From contig NZ_JACBJI010000003.1 of assembly GCF_013401995.1 (NCBI RefSeq), positions 248,001 through 312,000 on the forward strand: a stretch of DNA of 64,000 bases, given 5' to 3'. Position 1 is the stretch's first letter. Each line of letters opens with the position of its first letter. The position numbers were made by a program, and so were the translations under genes. The notes under the pieces were generated by a model that saw only the letters and a program-made list of their open reading frames with translations, did not search any database and was not told the origin of the DNA. Positions 51,990 to 60,583 of the stretch are shown in pieces. Origin of the DNA: Flavobacterium agri (GTDB taxonomy: Bacteria; Bacteroidota; Bacteroidia; Flavobacteriales; Flavobacteriaceae).

Positions 51990-54296
51990 TCAAAACACCA
52001 TTTTGAGGCTCAAGTTCAACGTCCTGCCCAAAGAATACGTATTCACGCGCTCGATAGAATTGTCGTCGTTGCGTCTGTAATAGCGGTTGATGATATTTCG
52101 GTTGTCGAAAAGGTTCAAAACCGAAACGCCTAGTGAAAGCGTAGATTTTTTAGAAACTGCCCATAAATAAGCCGCCGAGAAATTCGATTGGAAGTAATCG
52201 TCGAGATTGGCATTGTTCGGATCGTTGTATTGAATTTGTCCGAAATTCGGGATCGATTGACCTGCAAGTGGCGTCGTTTGCGGTTTTCCGGTATACCAAC
52301 GCGCACCGAGCGAGGCTTTCAGACGTTGGCTTTCGTAGCTCAAGGCGCCTGCGAACGCGTGTACGATTTCGAAATTGTTCGCAAAATCGGGAGGCGTGAG
52401 CGCATCAAACGTGTACTCGTTGCGGTTGAAACTATACGAAATCCAGGCGCGCCAGTTTTCAAAAAACGATTTCTGGGCCAAAACCTCGCTTCCCCAAACC
52501 TTGTAATCGCCGTTGATGCGCACGAATTCGAGCTGGTTCTGGAACGACTGGCTCGCGCTCGGAATGCCTTTGACCGTTTTGTAGAAACCATCGACGGTAA
52601 AAAGCCAGCCCGAATTGTCGTACGTGAATCCGATCGATGACTGGAAACTCTTTTGTATCGGTACCGAACCATCGTTCGAAGCGACCCAACGTCTCTTTTC
52701 AAGCCCGAGGAAATCCTGTTGCAGATCGATGATTTGGGATGCGGTCTGGCTTTTCGATTCGGCGAGCGCTTCGAAACGCAAATTGTCCGAAAGCTTGAAA
52801 CTCGATTGCAGACGAGGCTCAAGCCTGAATTTGCCGAAGCGGTCGTAATAATTGAAGCGAAGTCCGGGTTGTATCCAAAATTTTCCATCGACAGAGCGAT
52901 AACCTAATTGGCCTTCAAGCGCGTGGTTGCGCAATACGGTCTTGTCGCGACGGTTGTATTCGGGATTGTCGATGTTGTCGTAATTCGCGATTCCGGTCTC
53001 GTTGTACTGATAGCCGTTTTCAAACGTCAGCTTGTCGGATAAACGATGGAAGTTCGAAAGCCGCAAACCCGTATCGAGTACCTTGTTTTCCTGGTCAAGG
53101 CGTTGGTCGTTTTCTACCGAACGGTTCATCGCGCGCAAGTCGTAATGCGAGAAATAAGCGTTGACCGAAGTCGAATTCCGGTCGTTCCAACGCGTTTTCC
53201 AATCGAGCGAAACCCCGAAGTTCTGCTGGTCGAGACGGCTGCTTTTCGCGCTCATCTGACCCGAATCGACTTTTTTTTGCAACACGTCCAATTCGTTGAA
53301 CATGCCGATTCCCGAAATCGAGAACTTGCTTTTTTTTCCGACGGCCTGATCGTACCGAACCGAAAAATCGTAAAAGTAAAAATCCTTGTCGACGCCATAA
53401 CGCACGGTTTCATTGCTCTGCAGGTCGGTCACGTGCGTATTTTGGAAAATCCTGTCGGAATATTCGCGATACGTAGGCGTGTCGATCCAATCGGTGATAG
53501 AGCGACGGCCCGAAACCGTAAGCCCCGATTTTTTGCCGAGCTTGAATTGCCCGAAGACTTCAGCGCTTATCATATTGGCCGCAAAACCCACGCGTGTGGA
53601 ATCGGGCGCTTTGGTGAAAATGTTCACCGTAGAAGAAACGCCTTCGCCAAACAACGAGGGCGTGCCGTTCTTATAAACGTCGATCTGCTGCGGGATTTGA
53701 GGGCTGAACACCGAAACCAACCCAAAAAAATGCCCCGTCTGGAACATCCGGATGCCGTTCCATAAGAACAAGTTCTGGTCGTGCGTACCGCCGCGTACGT
53801 TGATGTTCGAAATCGTCTCGTCTACGCTCAACACGCCCGGAAGCTGTTGCATCGTCTGCAAAACGTCCGCTTCGGTAAGCCCGGGAAGCAACCCGAATTT
53901 TTGAGGGGAAATCCTAAGCGAAGCATCCGAATTCTTGACGATGCCGCGCGCGAGGTAGTGGTTGATCACGACTTCCTTGAGTTGCTCGGAAAGCGTGTCG
54001 GTCATCATTTCGGCATTCTCGTCGGTTTTGGTGATGGTGATGTGCGAGTCGTCCGAAAACGCGAAAGCCAGCCCTGTGAGCTGACCGATGTATTCAATTT
54101 TTTGTTTGAGGTCGGAATCGGGCGGAGGCGCAACGATCCTGATTTTGGCGACATCCGAATCCAAAAATGCAAAACTGACGTTGTGTTGCTTCTCGATTCG
54201 GTTCAAAATGTCGCGCAACGGTTCGGGCTTTGCGTTTTGGGCGAAAAGTCCGAAAGAAAAAAGCAATAAAAAGATCGTGGTAAAGATTTTATTCAT
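51990..54296 (-). CDS. TonB-dependent receptor with N-terminal STN domain (transducer type)
   Basis: 768 aa with signal peptide (1-19, GLFAQN). Residues ~22-90 form an STN (secretin/TonB short N-terminal) domain (LRDILNRIEKQHNVSFAFLDSDV), which in transducers contacts the FecR anti-sigma. Then comes a plug domain (QTMQQLPGVLSVDETISNINVRGG, ~145-165) and a barrel ending with an aromatic residue (LNLSLKMVF). Together with FecR (54289) and an ECF sigma (55344) in the same orientation this is a classic trans-envelope signalling cassette. The ligand is unknown; no SusD-like partner is present. Start overlaps the FecR stop by 8 bp. Confidence 0.93.
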   Translation of the reverse strand: MNKIFTTIFLLLFSFGLFAQNAKPEPLRDILNRIEKQHNVSFAFLDSDVAKIRIVAPPPDSDLKQKIEYIGQLTGLAFAFSDDSHITITKTDENAEMMTDTLSEQLKEVVINHYLARGIVKNSDASLRISPQKFGLLPGLTEADVLQTMQQLPGVLSVDETISNINVRGGTHDQNLFLWNGIRMFQTGHFFGLVSVFSPQIPQQIDVYKNGTPSLFGEGVSSTVNIFTKAPDSTRVGFAANMISAEVFGQFKLGKKSGLTVSGRRSITDWIDTPTYREYSDRIFQNTHVTDLQSNETVRYGVDKDFYFYDFSVRYDQAVGKKSKFSISGIGMFNELDVLQKKVDSGQMSAKSSRLDQQNFGVSLDWKTRWNDRNSTSVNAYFSHYDLRAMNRSVENDQRLDQENKVLDTGLRLSNFHRLSDKLTFENGYQYNETGIANYDNIDNPEYNRRDKTVLRNHALEGQLGYRSVDGKFWIQPGLRFNYYDRFGKFRLEPRLQSSFKLSDNLRFEALAESKSQTASQIIDLQQDFLGLEKRRWVASNDGSVPIQKSFQSSIGFTYDNSGWLFTVDGFYKTVKGIPSASQSFQNQLEFVRINGDYKVWGSEVLAQKSFFENWRAWISYSFNRNEYTFDALTPPDFANNFEIVHAFAGALSYESQRLKASLGARWYTGKPQTTPLAGQSIPNFGQIQYNDPNNANLDDYFQSNFSAAYLWAVSKKSTLSLGVSVLNLFDNRNIINRYYRRNDDNSIERVNTYSLGRTLNLSLKMVF

Positions 54297-55188
54297 CGGC
54301 AGACAAAATCACGACGTTGTTTTGGGTTTTGGCATTCAATTTATAAAATTGGCAAATCGGCTGCAACGTCGCATTGATATCGGAACCCGAAAAAGTGCCC
54401 GTTACGGTTTCGCTTGATTTGGCTTTAAGTTCGATTTTCACGTCGAAACGCCTTTCCAATTCGGCCACGACCTGTTCGAGGGAGGCCGAAACGAAACGGA
54501 TTTCCCCTTTTGTCCACTCGGGTTGGGTTTCGAGTAAAATCGGCGTGCCTTTTGGTTGGCCGTTTTCAAAGATGACCATCATTCCCGGAGTGAGCATGGT
54601 TTCGGATCCGTTCGTGCGGACTTTTACCTTTCCTTCATAACATTCGACCTCAAACCTTTTCTCGCGCGCTTTTACGTTGAATCGCGTACCGACGACGGTC
54701 ACTTTGCCCAAATCGGTGTTCACGTCGAATATCTGGCCTTTTGCAACTTTGAAATAGGCTTCCCCTTTAAGCGTCAATTCGCGGTGGTCGTACCAAGACG
54801 ATTTGTCGTACGTGATTTCGGAACCCGAATTAAGTTCGACTTGTGATGCGTCGGGCAAAACGATCGAAGCCATCTTTCCCGAAGCTGCCTTTTCGATGAT
54901 GTCCGATTCGGGACGGAATGTCAAAAATAGGCCCAATCCGATTATGAAAATCGCCGCTGCCCTGAAAATCGTCGAACGGTAAAACGGTATCACTTTGGGT
55001 TCTTTTTCTTTTTTCGGAAGTGAAGTGACGCGCGCCAGCATCGCGTCCTCGTCGAAACTTTGCGTCTTGAAGCCACGGCTCAGGCGGGCGATGCGTTCGT
55101 AGTCGTTGTATTCGGGCGAATTGCGGAAGGCGGCCAGTTCGCTCTCGTTCATTTCACCGGATAGCCATTTTGCGAGGTCGTGTTCCAT
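54289..55188 (-). CDS. FecR-family anti-sigma factor
   Basis: 299 aa with a single membrane helix (about 70-88, FRAAAIFIIGLGLFLTF). The N-terminal cytosolic part (1-65) would bind the ECF sigma. The periplasmic FecR domain (about 105-205) shows SIVLPDASQVELNSGSEITYD and the FNVKAREKRFEVECYEGKV pattern. The C-terminal ~70 residues form a DUF4974/STN-like fold (LEQVVAELERRFDVKIELK) that may touch the receptor's STN. It overlaps the receptor gene and follows the sigma gene by 155 bp. Function as anti-sigma or sigma-regulator is a family-based inference. Confidence 0.92.
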   Translation of the reverse strand: MEHDLAKWLSGEMNESELAAFRNSPEYNDYERIARLSRGFKTQSFDEDAMLARVTSLPKKEKEPKVIPFYRSTIFRAAAIFIIGLGLFLTFRPESDIIEKAASGKMASIVLPDASQVELNSGSEITYDKSSWYDHRELTLKGEAYFKVAKGQIFDVNTDLGKVTVVGTRFNVKAREKRFEVECYEGKVKVRTNGSETMLTPGMMVIFENGQPKGTPILLETQPEWTKGEIRFVSASLEQVVAELERRFDVKIELKAKSSETVTGTFSGSDINATLQPICQFYKLNAKTQNNVVILSADE

Positions 55189-55200
55189 TTTTTTATTTTT

Positions 55201-55333
55201 AGATGATGGATGATAGACGAATAGATGACAGACGGAATCGTATCTTCTGGTAGGTCTATAATTAATTCATCAATTTATTTTGATGGTCGATGATAAACAG
55301 AATGTCTATTGGTCTATCATCTATTGGTCTATT
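55201..55333. repeat. Imperfect inverted repeats rich in ATAGA/TCTAT words
   Basis: The gap between the sigma and FecR genes contains GATGATAGACGAATAGATGA (55208-55227) and, ~90 bp later, the near-complement words TCTATTGGTCTATCATCTAT (55304-55323). Both arms contain internal 13-bp near-repeats. A hairpin could separate sigma from FecR transcription. No ORF. Confidence 0.5.
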
Positions 55334-55343
55334 CTTTTTTACT

Positions 55344-55886
55344 TTATTTCCCAAATCCTATCTCATTCCTTAGCGAAACCAAAGCCCCGCTGATTCTTTT
55401 TTCTACCGCTTTGACCGAAATGTCCAATATCTCGGCGATCTCGTGGTATTTTTTGCCGTCGATGCGGTTCATCAAAAAAGCCGTGCGTTGTCCTTCGCTT
55501 AAATTTGAGATGGCGCGTTGTAATCGGTCGCGGAATTCCTCTTCCTCATATAAAAACTCAGGACTTTCGGTCGTGACCGCTCTTGCCGTCGTGTTCTGCG
55601 CATATGCCAATACTACTTTTTTATGTGCGATTTTATTGAGTGCGGCATTATTCGCGACGGTATACAGATAGGATTTCGCTTTTTCCTGAGGCACGTCGGC
55701 ACAATTTTCCCATAATTTGGCGAAAGCGTCTTGGGTCACGTCGTTGGCTTTTTCCTCATCGCCGAACTTGTACAGCAGGTAATTGCGCAACGAGCGCGCC
55801 TGTTGCCTGAAAATCGACGAGAAAAGGTTTTCCTCGCAAACGCCTTGAAGCGAACAATTGTCCATATACGTACTTGAATCCGACAT
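55344..55886 (-). CDS. ECF RNA polymerase sigma factor (sigma-70 family)
   Basis: 180 aa. Region 2 (about 22-95) contains LYKFGDEEKANDVTQDAFAKLWENC and the region 2.4-like KSYLYTVANNAALNKI. Region 4 (about 120-175) contains the HTH LSEGQRTAFLMNRIDGKKYHEIAEILDISVKAVEKRI. This is the Bacteroidota FecI/TIGR02985-type sigma found upstream of FecR and TonB receptors. It should direct transcription of the cassette and perhaps of the divergent LamG lipoprotein gene at 56019, across a ~130-bp divergent promoter region. Confidence 0.93.
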   Translation of the reverse strand: MSDSSTYMDNCSLQGVCEENLFSSIFRQQARSLRNYLLYKFGDEEKANDVTQDAFAKLWENCADVPQEKAKSYLYTVANNAALNKIAHKKVVLAYAQNTTARAVTTESPEFLYEEEEFRDRLQRAISNLSEGQRTAFLMNRIDGKKYHEIAEILDISVKAVEKRISGALVSLRNEIGFGK

Positions 55887-56018
55887 CTAAAACAGATGAA
55901 GCTTGTTTTACCCTACCTTTAGCGCGAGAGATTTTTTCACTGTTAAAAATACGGCATTTGGAGTAGGGTTTTCCCAATCGCGATTGTTTTTAGGCTGTAA
56001 CCAAGAAAAAAAATTCAC

Positions 56019-57341
56019 ATGAAAAATTTTATCAAACCTTTCCTGCTGGTATTCGTGATCGGGTTGGCCACTTTGATTTCGTGCCAGGACGAAGAGAACC
56101 AGAACAATCCGAGCGCCGGGCTTCTCGACAAAACTTCGGCCGTCACCCAAAAACTACAACAGCTTACGGGCAACAACACTTCGATCGACAATGTAATCGA
56201 CAGTACCGATTGTTTCAGTGTAAAACTTCCGGTCCAAGTGATGACCAACGGCGCGATCATTACGGTAGACGACCCCGAAGATTATCAGACGGTAGAAGAC
56301 ATTTTGCAACAAACGCCTGTGGGAGGATTCGTCGATTTCGTTTTTCCGATCACATTGATCACAGCTTCTTATGAAGAGATCGTCGTCAACAACGAAGACG
56401 AATTGGTGAGTGAAGTCGCCGATTGTTTCGGTTTTGAAAGCATCGGATGCCTTTCTCTGAATTATCCGATAAACATCAATTTGTACGATACGGGTTCGCA
56501 AAATCCATCGACGATAACGATAGACAATAACCAGGAATTTTATCTCACGCTGTTCAATCTGACGGCAACCGATGTGTACGAGATCGATTATCCTATAACA
56601 GCCATAAACGCATCGGGCCAAACGATCACGATAAATTCTAACGACGAATTGGATACGGCGATCGCTTCGGCTATTTCAGACTGTGATTGTGACAACGATA
56701 CGCCGTTGCGCGACGATTTGATCTTATACCTGACTTTCGCAAATGAAGTGAATGACCTCACCGGGCTCGGAAACTCTCTTGCGATAGGTGAAACCGAATT
56801 CGTCAACGACCGCAATGACAATGGCAGCGGAGCGCTTTCTTTAACTCAAGGGAACGCCGACAACCAGGTCGTGACGGCAGGTAACGTCAACAACGATATG
56901 TTGCAGAACAACGCGTTCACGGTAAGTATTTGGTTCAATCGTCAAATCAACAATTTCCAAGGACCGGCAGAAATCCTGTTCCAAAACAGCCAGTTGCAGA
57001 TTTCGCTCGAAGGTCCGGCTTCCGAAATCCGTGCGCCTAAAGTCATCGCTCCGGGTGCCGAAATGGTTGATCAGGATTGGATCGACGGACAGCTTTTCGG
57101 CCAGATAGGAGTGTGGCACCATGTAGTCGTGACTTGGGACGGAAATATGCTGAGTTTGTACCGCGACGGGGAACTTCGCGCAGAATCGACCGCGGAATTT
57201 TCGGGCGTGATGCCGCCGAACTTCATCGGCGGGAATTTCCAGGGATTCGTAGACGATGTCCGCGTATACAAACGCGCGCTCAATTTCAACGAAATCAACA
57301 CGTTGTTCAATCTCGAAGGCGACATCAACACTTGTCTCTAA
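56019..57341 (+). CDS. LamG-domain lipoprotein
   Basis: 440 aa. Signal peptide with lipobox LISC (Cys22) followed by QDEENQNN, compatible with surface export. Residues ~45-225 hold two or three beta-rich repeats with a PIT motif (FPITLITASYEE, YPITAINASGQ) unlike known domains. The C-terminal ~200 residues are a concanavalin-like LamG domain (DLILYLTFANEVNDLTGLGNS.. FTVSIWFNR.. VWHHVVVTWDGNMLSLYRDGEL). LamG binds glycans. Divergent from the ECF sigma gene, so it may be the cargo-binding or target gene of that signalling cassette. That link is inference. Confidence 0.88.
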   Translation: MKNFIKPFLLVFVIGLATLISCQDEENQNNPSAGLLDKTSAVTQKLQQLTGNNTSIDNVIDSTDCFSVKLPVQVMTNGAIITVDDPEDYQTVEDILQQTPVGGFVDFVFPITLITASYEEIVVNNEDELVSEVADCFGFESIGCLSLNYPININLYDTGSQNPSTITIDNNQEFYLTLFNLTATDVYEIDYPITAINASGQTITINSNDELDTAIASAISDCDCDNDTPLRDDLILYLTFANEVNDLTGLGNSLAIGETEFVNDRNDNGSGALSLTQGNADNQVVTAGNVNNDMLQNNAFTVSIWFNRQINNFQGPAEILFQNSQLQISLEGPASEIRAPKVIAPGAEMVDQDWIDGQLFGQIGVWHHVVVTWDGNMLSLYRDGELRAESTAEFSGVMPPNFIGGNFQGFVDDVRVYKRALNFNEINTLFNLEGDINTCL

Positions 57342-57368
57342 ACAAGGGCTTTATCATAATTTGGGGAG

Positions 57369-57394
57369 AAACCGGTCTTAGGATCGGTTTTTTT
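57369..57394 (+). terminator. Terminator of the LamG lipoprotein gene
   Basis: AAACCGGTC-TTAG-GATCGGTTT (one wobble) followed by six T, 27 bp past the stop at 57341. Confidence 0.85.
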
Positions 57395-57405
57395 ATGGCT
57401 TGCGT

Positions 57406-57579
57406 TTAAGGATTTCGCAGGCTGTGCGCGGTTCCCGAAGGCACTTTGCCGTTTCCGTTGGTCGCGCCGTTGGTTCCGGTGCGGTCGGCGGCCGATCCTC
57501 TGTATTGCGTTCCGCAGGCAACCATAAGTGCGGTCACGGCTATAATGATGCTGGCTCTGAGGGCATGTATCGCTTTCAT
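57406..57579 (-). CDS. 57-aa small lipoprotein
   Basis: Start ATG at 57579 and stop TAA at 57406-57408. Residues 1-21 are a signal peptide with lipobox LMVAC (Cys22). The mature part is Gly/Thr/Asn-rich (GTQYRGSAADRTGTNGATNG) and lacks hydrophobic core segments. It is too short and disordered for an enzyme. Similar tiny lipoproteins occur in flavobacteria. It faces the LamG gene convergently and shares its terminator region. I do not recognise a family. Confidence 0.7.
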   Translation of the reverse strand: MKAIHALRASIIIAVTALMVACGTQYRGSAADRTGTNGATNGNGKVPSGTAHSLRNP

Positions 57580-58070
57580 GGCAGTAGGTTTTAAAGTTGA
57601 ATCCTAAAATTACCCTGTAAATCAATGATTTGTCGTACACGGTTTCAGGGTAATTTTATACGATTTGTGTTTTGGTTGAGCGATTGTGTAATGCTCGAAT
57701 CTGAACTATGTGAATCTCGTAACTTGTCAATTAAGGATTTTGCTATATGTGGACTTGGGCTTTCGCCAGATTTAACAAAAACGGCAGATTTCGTGTATCG
57801 ATTGTATTTTGGGAAATCCGAACTTTGCGATAAGGGGAAAGGGCAATGCGTCCCTACAAAAAAATCAGTCCGGACAAGTACAGAAAAACTGGAAATCTTG
57901 TTAAAGTTTACTTCAGGATTTGAGTCTTGAGATAATAATCTCAAGAGGTCGGAATATGGAAAATCCCATTGTAATTTGAAATTCACAATGCACTCCCGCT
58001 TGTGTCTTTTCACAAATGGCATTTCACATTTCACCATTCCCAATCGACTATTTACTATCCATTATTCACC
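57580..58070. other. Gap between the 57-aa lipoprotein and ffh (~490 bp)
   Basis: No supportable gene. A perfect 13-bp inverted repeat TAAAATTACCCTG / CAGGGTAATTTTA with a 28-bp spacer lies at 57605-57658. A second palindrome CTTGAGAT-AATA-ATCTCAAG is at 57926-57945, and a half copy of the TACAGAAAAACT word is at 57879-57891. ORFs on both strands here are Ser/Cys-rich and look spurious. Confidence 0.6.
57605..57658. repeat. Perfect 13-bp inverted repeat with 28-bp spacer
   Basis: Arms 57605-57617 and 57646-57658 are exact complements. It sits in the 5-prime region of the 57-aa lipoprotein gene (minus strand) where it could form a leader hairpin or mark an excised element. Confidence 0.55.
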
Positions 58071-58101
58071 TTGCCTCATACACTAATTAGCCTTATATTT
58101 G
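58071..58101 (+). promoter_or_regulatory. Promoter of ffh
   Basis: TTG (58071-58073), 20 bp, TATATTTG (58094-58101). This is an excellent match to Bacteroidota -33 TTG / -7 TAnnTTTG, with the ATG 19 bp downstream. Confidence 0.75.
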
Positions 58102-58119
58102 CGACTTCATTCCACTATT

Positions 58120-59460
58120 ATGTTCGATAATTTATCCGATAAGCTCGACAAAGCTTTCCACATACTCAAAGGACACGGTAAAATCACCGAGATCAACGTA
58201 GCCGAAACCCTCAAGGAAGTACGCCGCGCGCTTCTCGATGCCGACGTCAACTTCAAGATCGCCAAGGATTTCACCACTCGCGTGAAAGACAAAGCGATCG
58301 GCGAGAACGTATTGACGACGCTCCAGCCGGGCCAGCTCATGGTGAAACTCGTCAAGGACGAACTTACCGAGCTCATGGGTGGAGATGTTGCGGGAATCAA
58401 CCTTTCCGGGAATCCGACGGTCATTTTGATGTCGGGTCTTCAAGGTTCGGGTAAAACGACGTTCTCCGGAAAACTCGCGAACTATCTCAAGACCAAAAAG
58501 AACAAGAAACCGCTTTTGATTGCCGGTGACGTATATCGTCCGGCGGCGATCGATCAGTTGCATGTTGTAGGTGGACAGATTGGAGTGGAAGTATATTCCG
58601 AAAGGGAAAACAAAAATCCGGTAGAAATCGCGCTCAACGGGATCAAGCATGCCAAAGCGAACGGTTTCAACGTCGTGGTCGTCGATACGGCGGGCCGTTT
58701 GGCGGTCGATGAGGAAATGATGACCGAAATCGCGAACGTACACAAAGCGATCAATCCGCAGGAAACCTTGTTCGTCGTCGATTCGATGACGGGACAGGAT
58801 GCGGTCAACACGGCAAAAGCATTCAACGACAGATTGAATTTCGACGGTGTCATCCTGACCAAACTCGACGGTGATACGCGAGGCGGTGCGGCGCTTTCGA
58901 TCAAATCGGTCGTAAACAAACCGATCAAATTCGTCGGAACAGGCGAGAAAATGGAGGCCATAGACGTGTTCTATCCGTCGCGTATGGCCGATCGTATCCT
59001 CGGAATGGGCGACGTGGTTTCCCTCGTGGAAAGAGCGCAGGAGCAGTTCGACGAAGAGGAAGCACGCAAATTGCAAAAGAAGATCGCGAAGAACGAATTC
59101 GGGTTCGACGACTTTTTGCAGCAAATCCAGCAAGTCAAGAAAATGGGTAACATGAAAGATTTGATCGGCATGATTCCCGGCGCGTCCAAAGCCATGAAAG
59201 ATGTGGAAATCGAAGACGACGCGTTCAAACATATCGAAGCGATCATCCAATCGATGACGCCGAAAGAAAGAAAAAAACCATCCATCATAGACGTCAAGCG
59301 CAAGAACCGCATCGCAAAAGGTTCGGGCACGAAAATCGAGCAGGTCAACCAACTTATGAAACAGTTCGACCAAATGAGCAAGATGATGAAAATGATGCAA
59401 GGTCCGGGAGGCAAACAGCTCATGAAGATGATGGGCGGCGGAATGCCCGGGATGAGATAA
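58120..59460 (+). CDS. ffh: Signal recognition particle protein Ffh
   Basis: 446 aa from ATG 58120 (MFDNLSDKLDKAFHILKG). N domain (1-~95), G domain with GLQGSGKTTFSGKLANYLK (P-loop), DTAGRL and TKLDGDTRGGAALS (GTPase boxes), then the Met-rich M domain (~300-446) that binds 4.5S RNA and signal peptides (MKQFDQMSKMMKMMQGPGG). It targets nascent inner-membrane and secreted proteins together with FtsY. Its promoter at 58071 is among the best in the window. Ends in a terminator at 59466. folD follows and probably has separate transcription. Confidence 0.97.
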   Translation: MFDNLSDKLDKAFHILKGHGKITEINVAETLKEVRRALLDADVNFKIAKDFTTRVKDKAIGENVLTTLQPGQLMVKLVKDELTELMGGDVAGINLSGNPTVILMSGLQGSGKTTFSGKLANYLKTKKNKKPLLIAGDVYRPAAIDQLHVVGGQIGVEVYSERENKNPVEIALNGIKHAKANGFNVVVVDTAGRLAVDEEMMTEIANVHKAINPQETLFVVDSMTGQDAVNTAKAFNDRLNFDGVILTKLDGDTRGGAALSIKSVVNKPIKFVGTGEKMEAIDVFYPSRMADRILGMGDVVSLVERAQEQFDEEEARKLQKKIAKNEFGFDDFLQQIQQVKKMGNMKDLIGMIPGASKAMKDVEIEDDAFKHIEAIIQSMTPKERKKPSIIDVKRKNRIAKGSGTKIEQVNQLMKQFDQMSKMMKMMQGPGGKQLMKMMGGGMPGMR

Positions 59461-59465
59461 AATAG

Positions 59466-59494
59466 AAGACGTGTGTGAACGCGTCTTTTTTTTT
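59466..59494 (+). terminator. Terminator of ffh
   Basis: AAGACG / CGTCTT stem with a 10-nt loop followed by nine T, six bases past the ffh stop. Confidence 0.75.
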
Positions 59495-59608
59495 GGATTA
59501 TAGATTTGCAGATTGTCAGAAGTCGAATGAATGCGATCATGTTCTGTATATCCGATAATCCTCAATCTATCAATCTTTTCAAAGAACTCTAAAATCAAAC
59601 ACAATACA

Positions 59609-60493
59609 ATGCAATTACTCGACGGAAAGAAAGTTTCAGACGACATCAAGAACGAAATCGCGGCCGAAGTCGCCCAAATGAAAGCCCGTGGCGAAAAAGT
59701 GCCACATCTTGCGGCGGTCATCGTGGGTAACGACGGAGCGAGCTTGACTTATGTAGGCAGTAAAGTGAAAGCCTGCGAAAAAGTAGGGTTCGAATCGACT
59801 TTGGTCAAGATGCCAAGCACGACATCGGAAGTAGAACTGCTCAAGAAAATCAAGCAACTCAACGAAGACGACAACATTGACGGTTTCATAGTGCAATTGC
59901 CGTTGCCGCCTCAAATCGATACGCAAAAAGTGATTATGGCGATCGATCCGACAAAAGACGTGGATGGTTTCCATCCGGAAAACTTCGGAAAAATGGCTTT
60001 GGATATGTCGACTTTCATACCGGCGACTCCTTTCGGCATCCTCGAGCTTTTGGAGCGCTACGGAGTTGAAACCCAAGGAAAACACACCGTGGTCATCGGC
60101 CGAAGCCATATCGTAGGACGTCCGATGAGCATTTTGATGGGACGAAAAGGTTTCCCTGGAAATTCGACGGTGACGTTGACGCACAGTTACACAAAGAATA
60201 TCGCACAGATTACCACTCAGGCCGATATCGTGATTTCCGCTCTCGGCGTGCCGAATTACCTGAAAGCCGAAATGGTCAAGGACGACGCGGTGATCGTAGA
60301 CGTCGGTATCACGCGCGTGAACGACGAGACTACCGAAAAAGGCTATCGCATTAGGGGCGATGTCGATTTTGAAAACGTGAGCAAAAAAGCGTCTTTCATC
60401 ACGCCGGTTCCGGGCGGAGTCGGGCCGATGACGATCGCGATGTTGCTTAAGAATACGCTTTTGGCGCGCGAACGCAGACGCGATAACGAATAG
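59609..60493 (+). CDS. folD: Bifunctional methylene-THF dehydrogenase/cyclohydrolase
   Basis: 294 aa from ATG 59609 (MQLLDGKKVSDDIKNEI). Both activities share one site: catalytic Lys in GASLTYVGSKVKACEKVGF (near 50) and the PTKDVDGFHPENFGK segment (near 120). The NADP-binding IGRSHIVGRPMSILM (near 168-182) and the C-terminal TPVPGGVGPMTIAMLLKNTL are FolD hallmarks. It interconverts methylene-, methenyl- and formyl-THF for purine and Met synthesis. The open frame extends upstream to 59531, but those codons overlap no RBS and are rejected. Confidence 0.96.
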   Translation: MQLLDGKKVSDDIKNEIAAEVAQMKARGEKVPHLAAVIVGNDGASLTYVGSKVKACEKVGFESTLVKMPSTTSEVELLKKIKQLNEDDNIDGFIVQLPLPPQIDTQKVIMAIDPTKDVDGFHPENFGKMALDMSTFIPATPFGILELLERYGVETQGKHTVVIGRSHIVGRPMSILMGRKGFPGNSTVTLTHSYTKNIAQITTQADIVISALGVPNYLKAEMVKDDAVIVDVGITRVNDETTEKGYRIRGDVDFENVSKKASFITPVPGGVGPMTIAMLLKNTLLARERRRDNE

Positions 60494-60505
60494 ATATGAT
60501 TTTTT

Positions 60506-60565
60506 AGCCACGAATTCCACGAATTTTCCACAAATAATTAGTGACAATTCGTGGAATTCGTGGCT
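60506..60565. repeat. AGCCACGAATT palindromic repeat, copy 2 (60 bp)
   Basis: Perfect 20-bp arms AGCCACGAATTCCACGAATT (60506-60525) and complement (60546-60565) with a 20-bp middle that shares ACAAATAATTAGTGA-type words with copy 1 at 51936-51985. It lies 12 bp past the folD stop and 18 bp before the HD-domain gene, so it could act as a terminator or mRNA stability element. Confidence 0.85.
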
Positions 60566-60583
60566 TCATTTTAATTCACGCTT

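Noticed and set aside
57625-58043. Two open frames (plus 57625-57930, minus 57645-58043)
   Set aside because: Compositions are Ser/Cys/Leu-biased without domain character, the frames overlap each other and short palindromes, and neither has a convincing ribosome site.
58132-59721. 529-aa open frame on the minus strand
   Set aside because: It is fully antisense to ffh and folD, rich in His/Arg/Phe in the way shadow frames of this genome are, and has no family motif.
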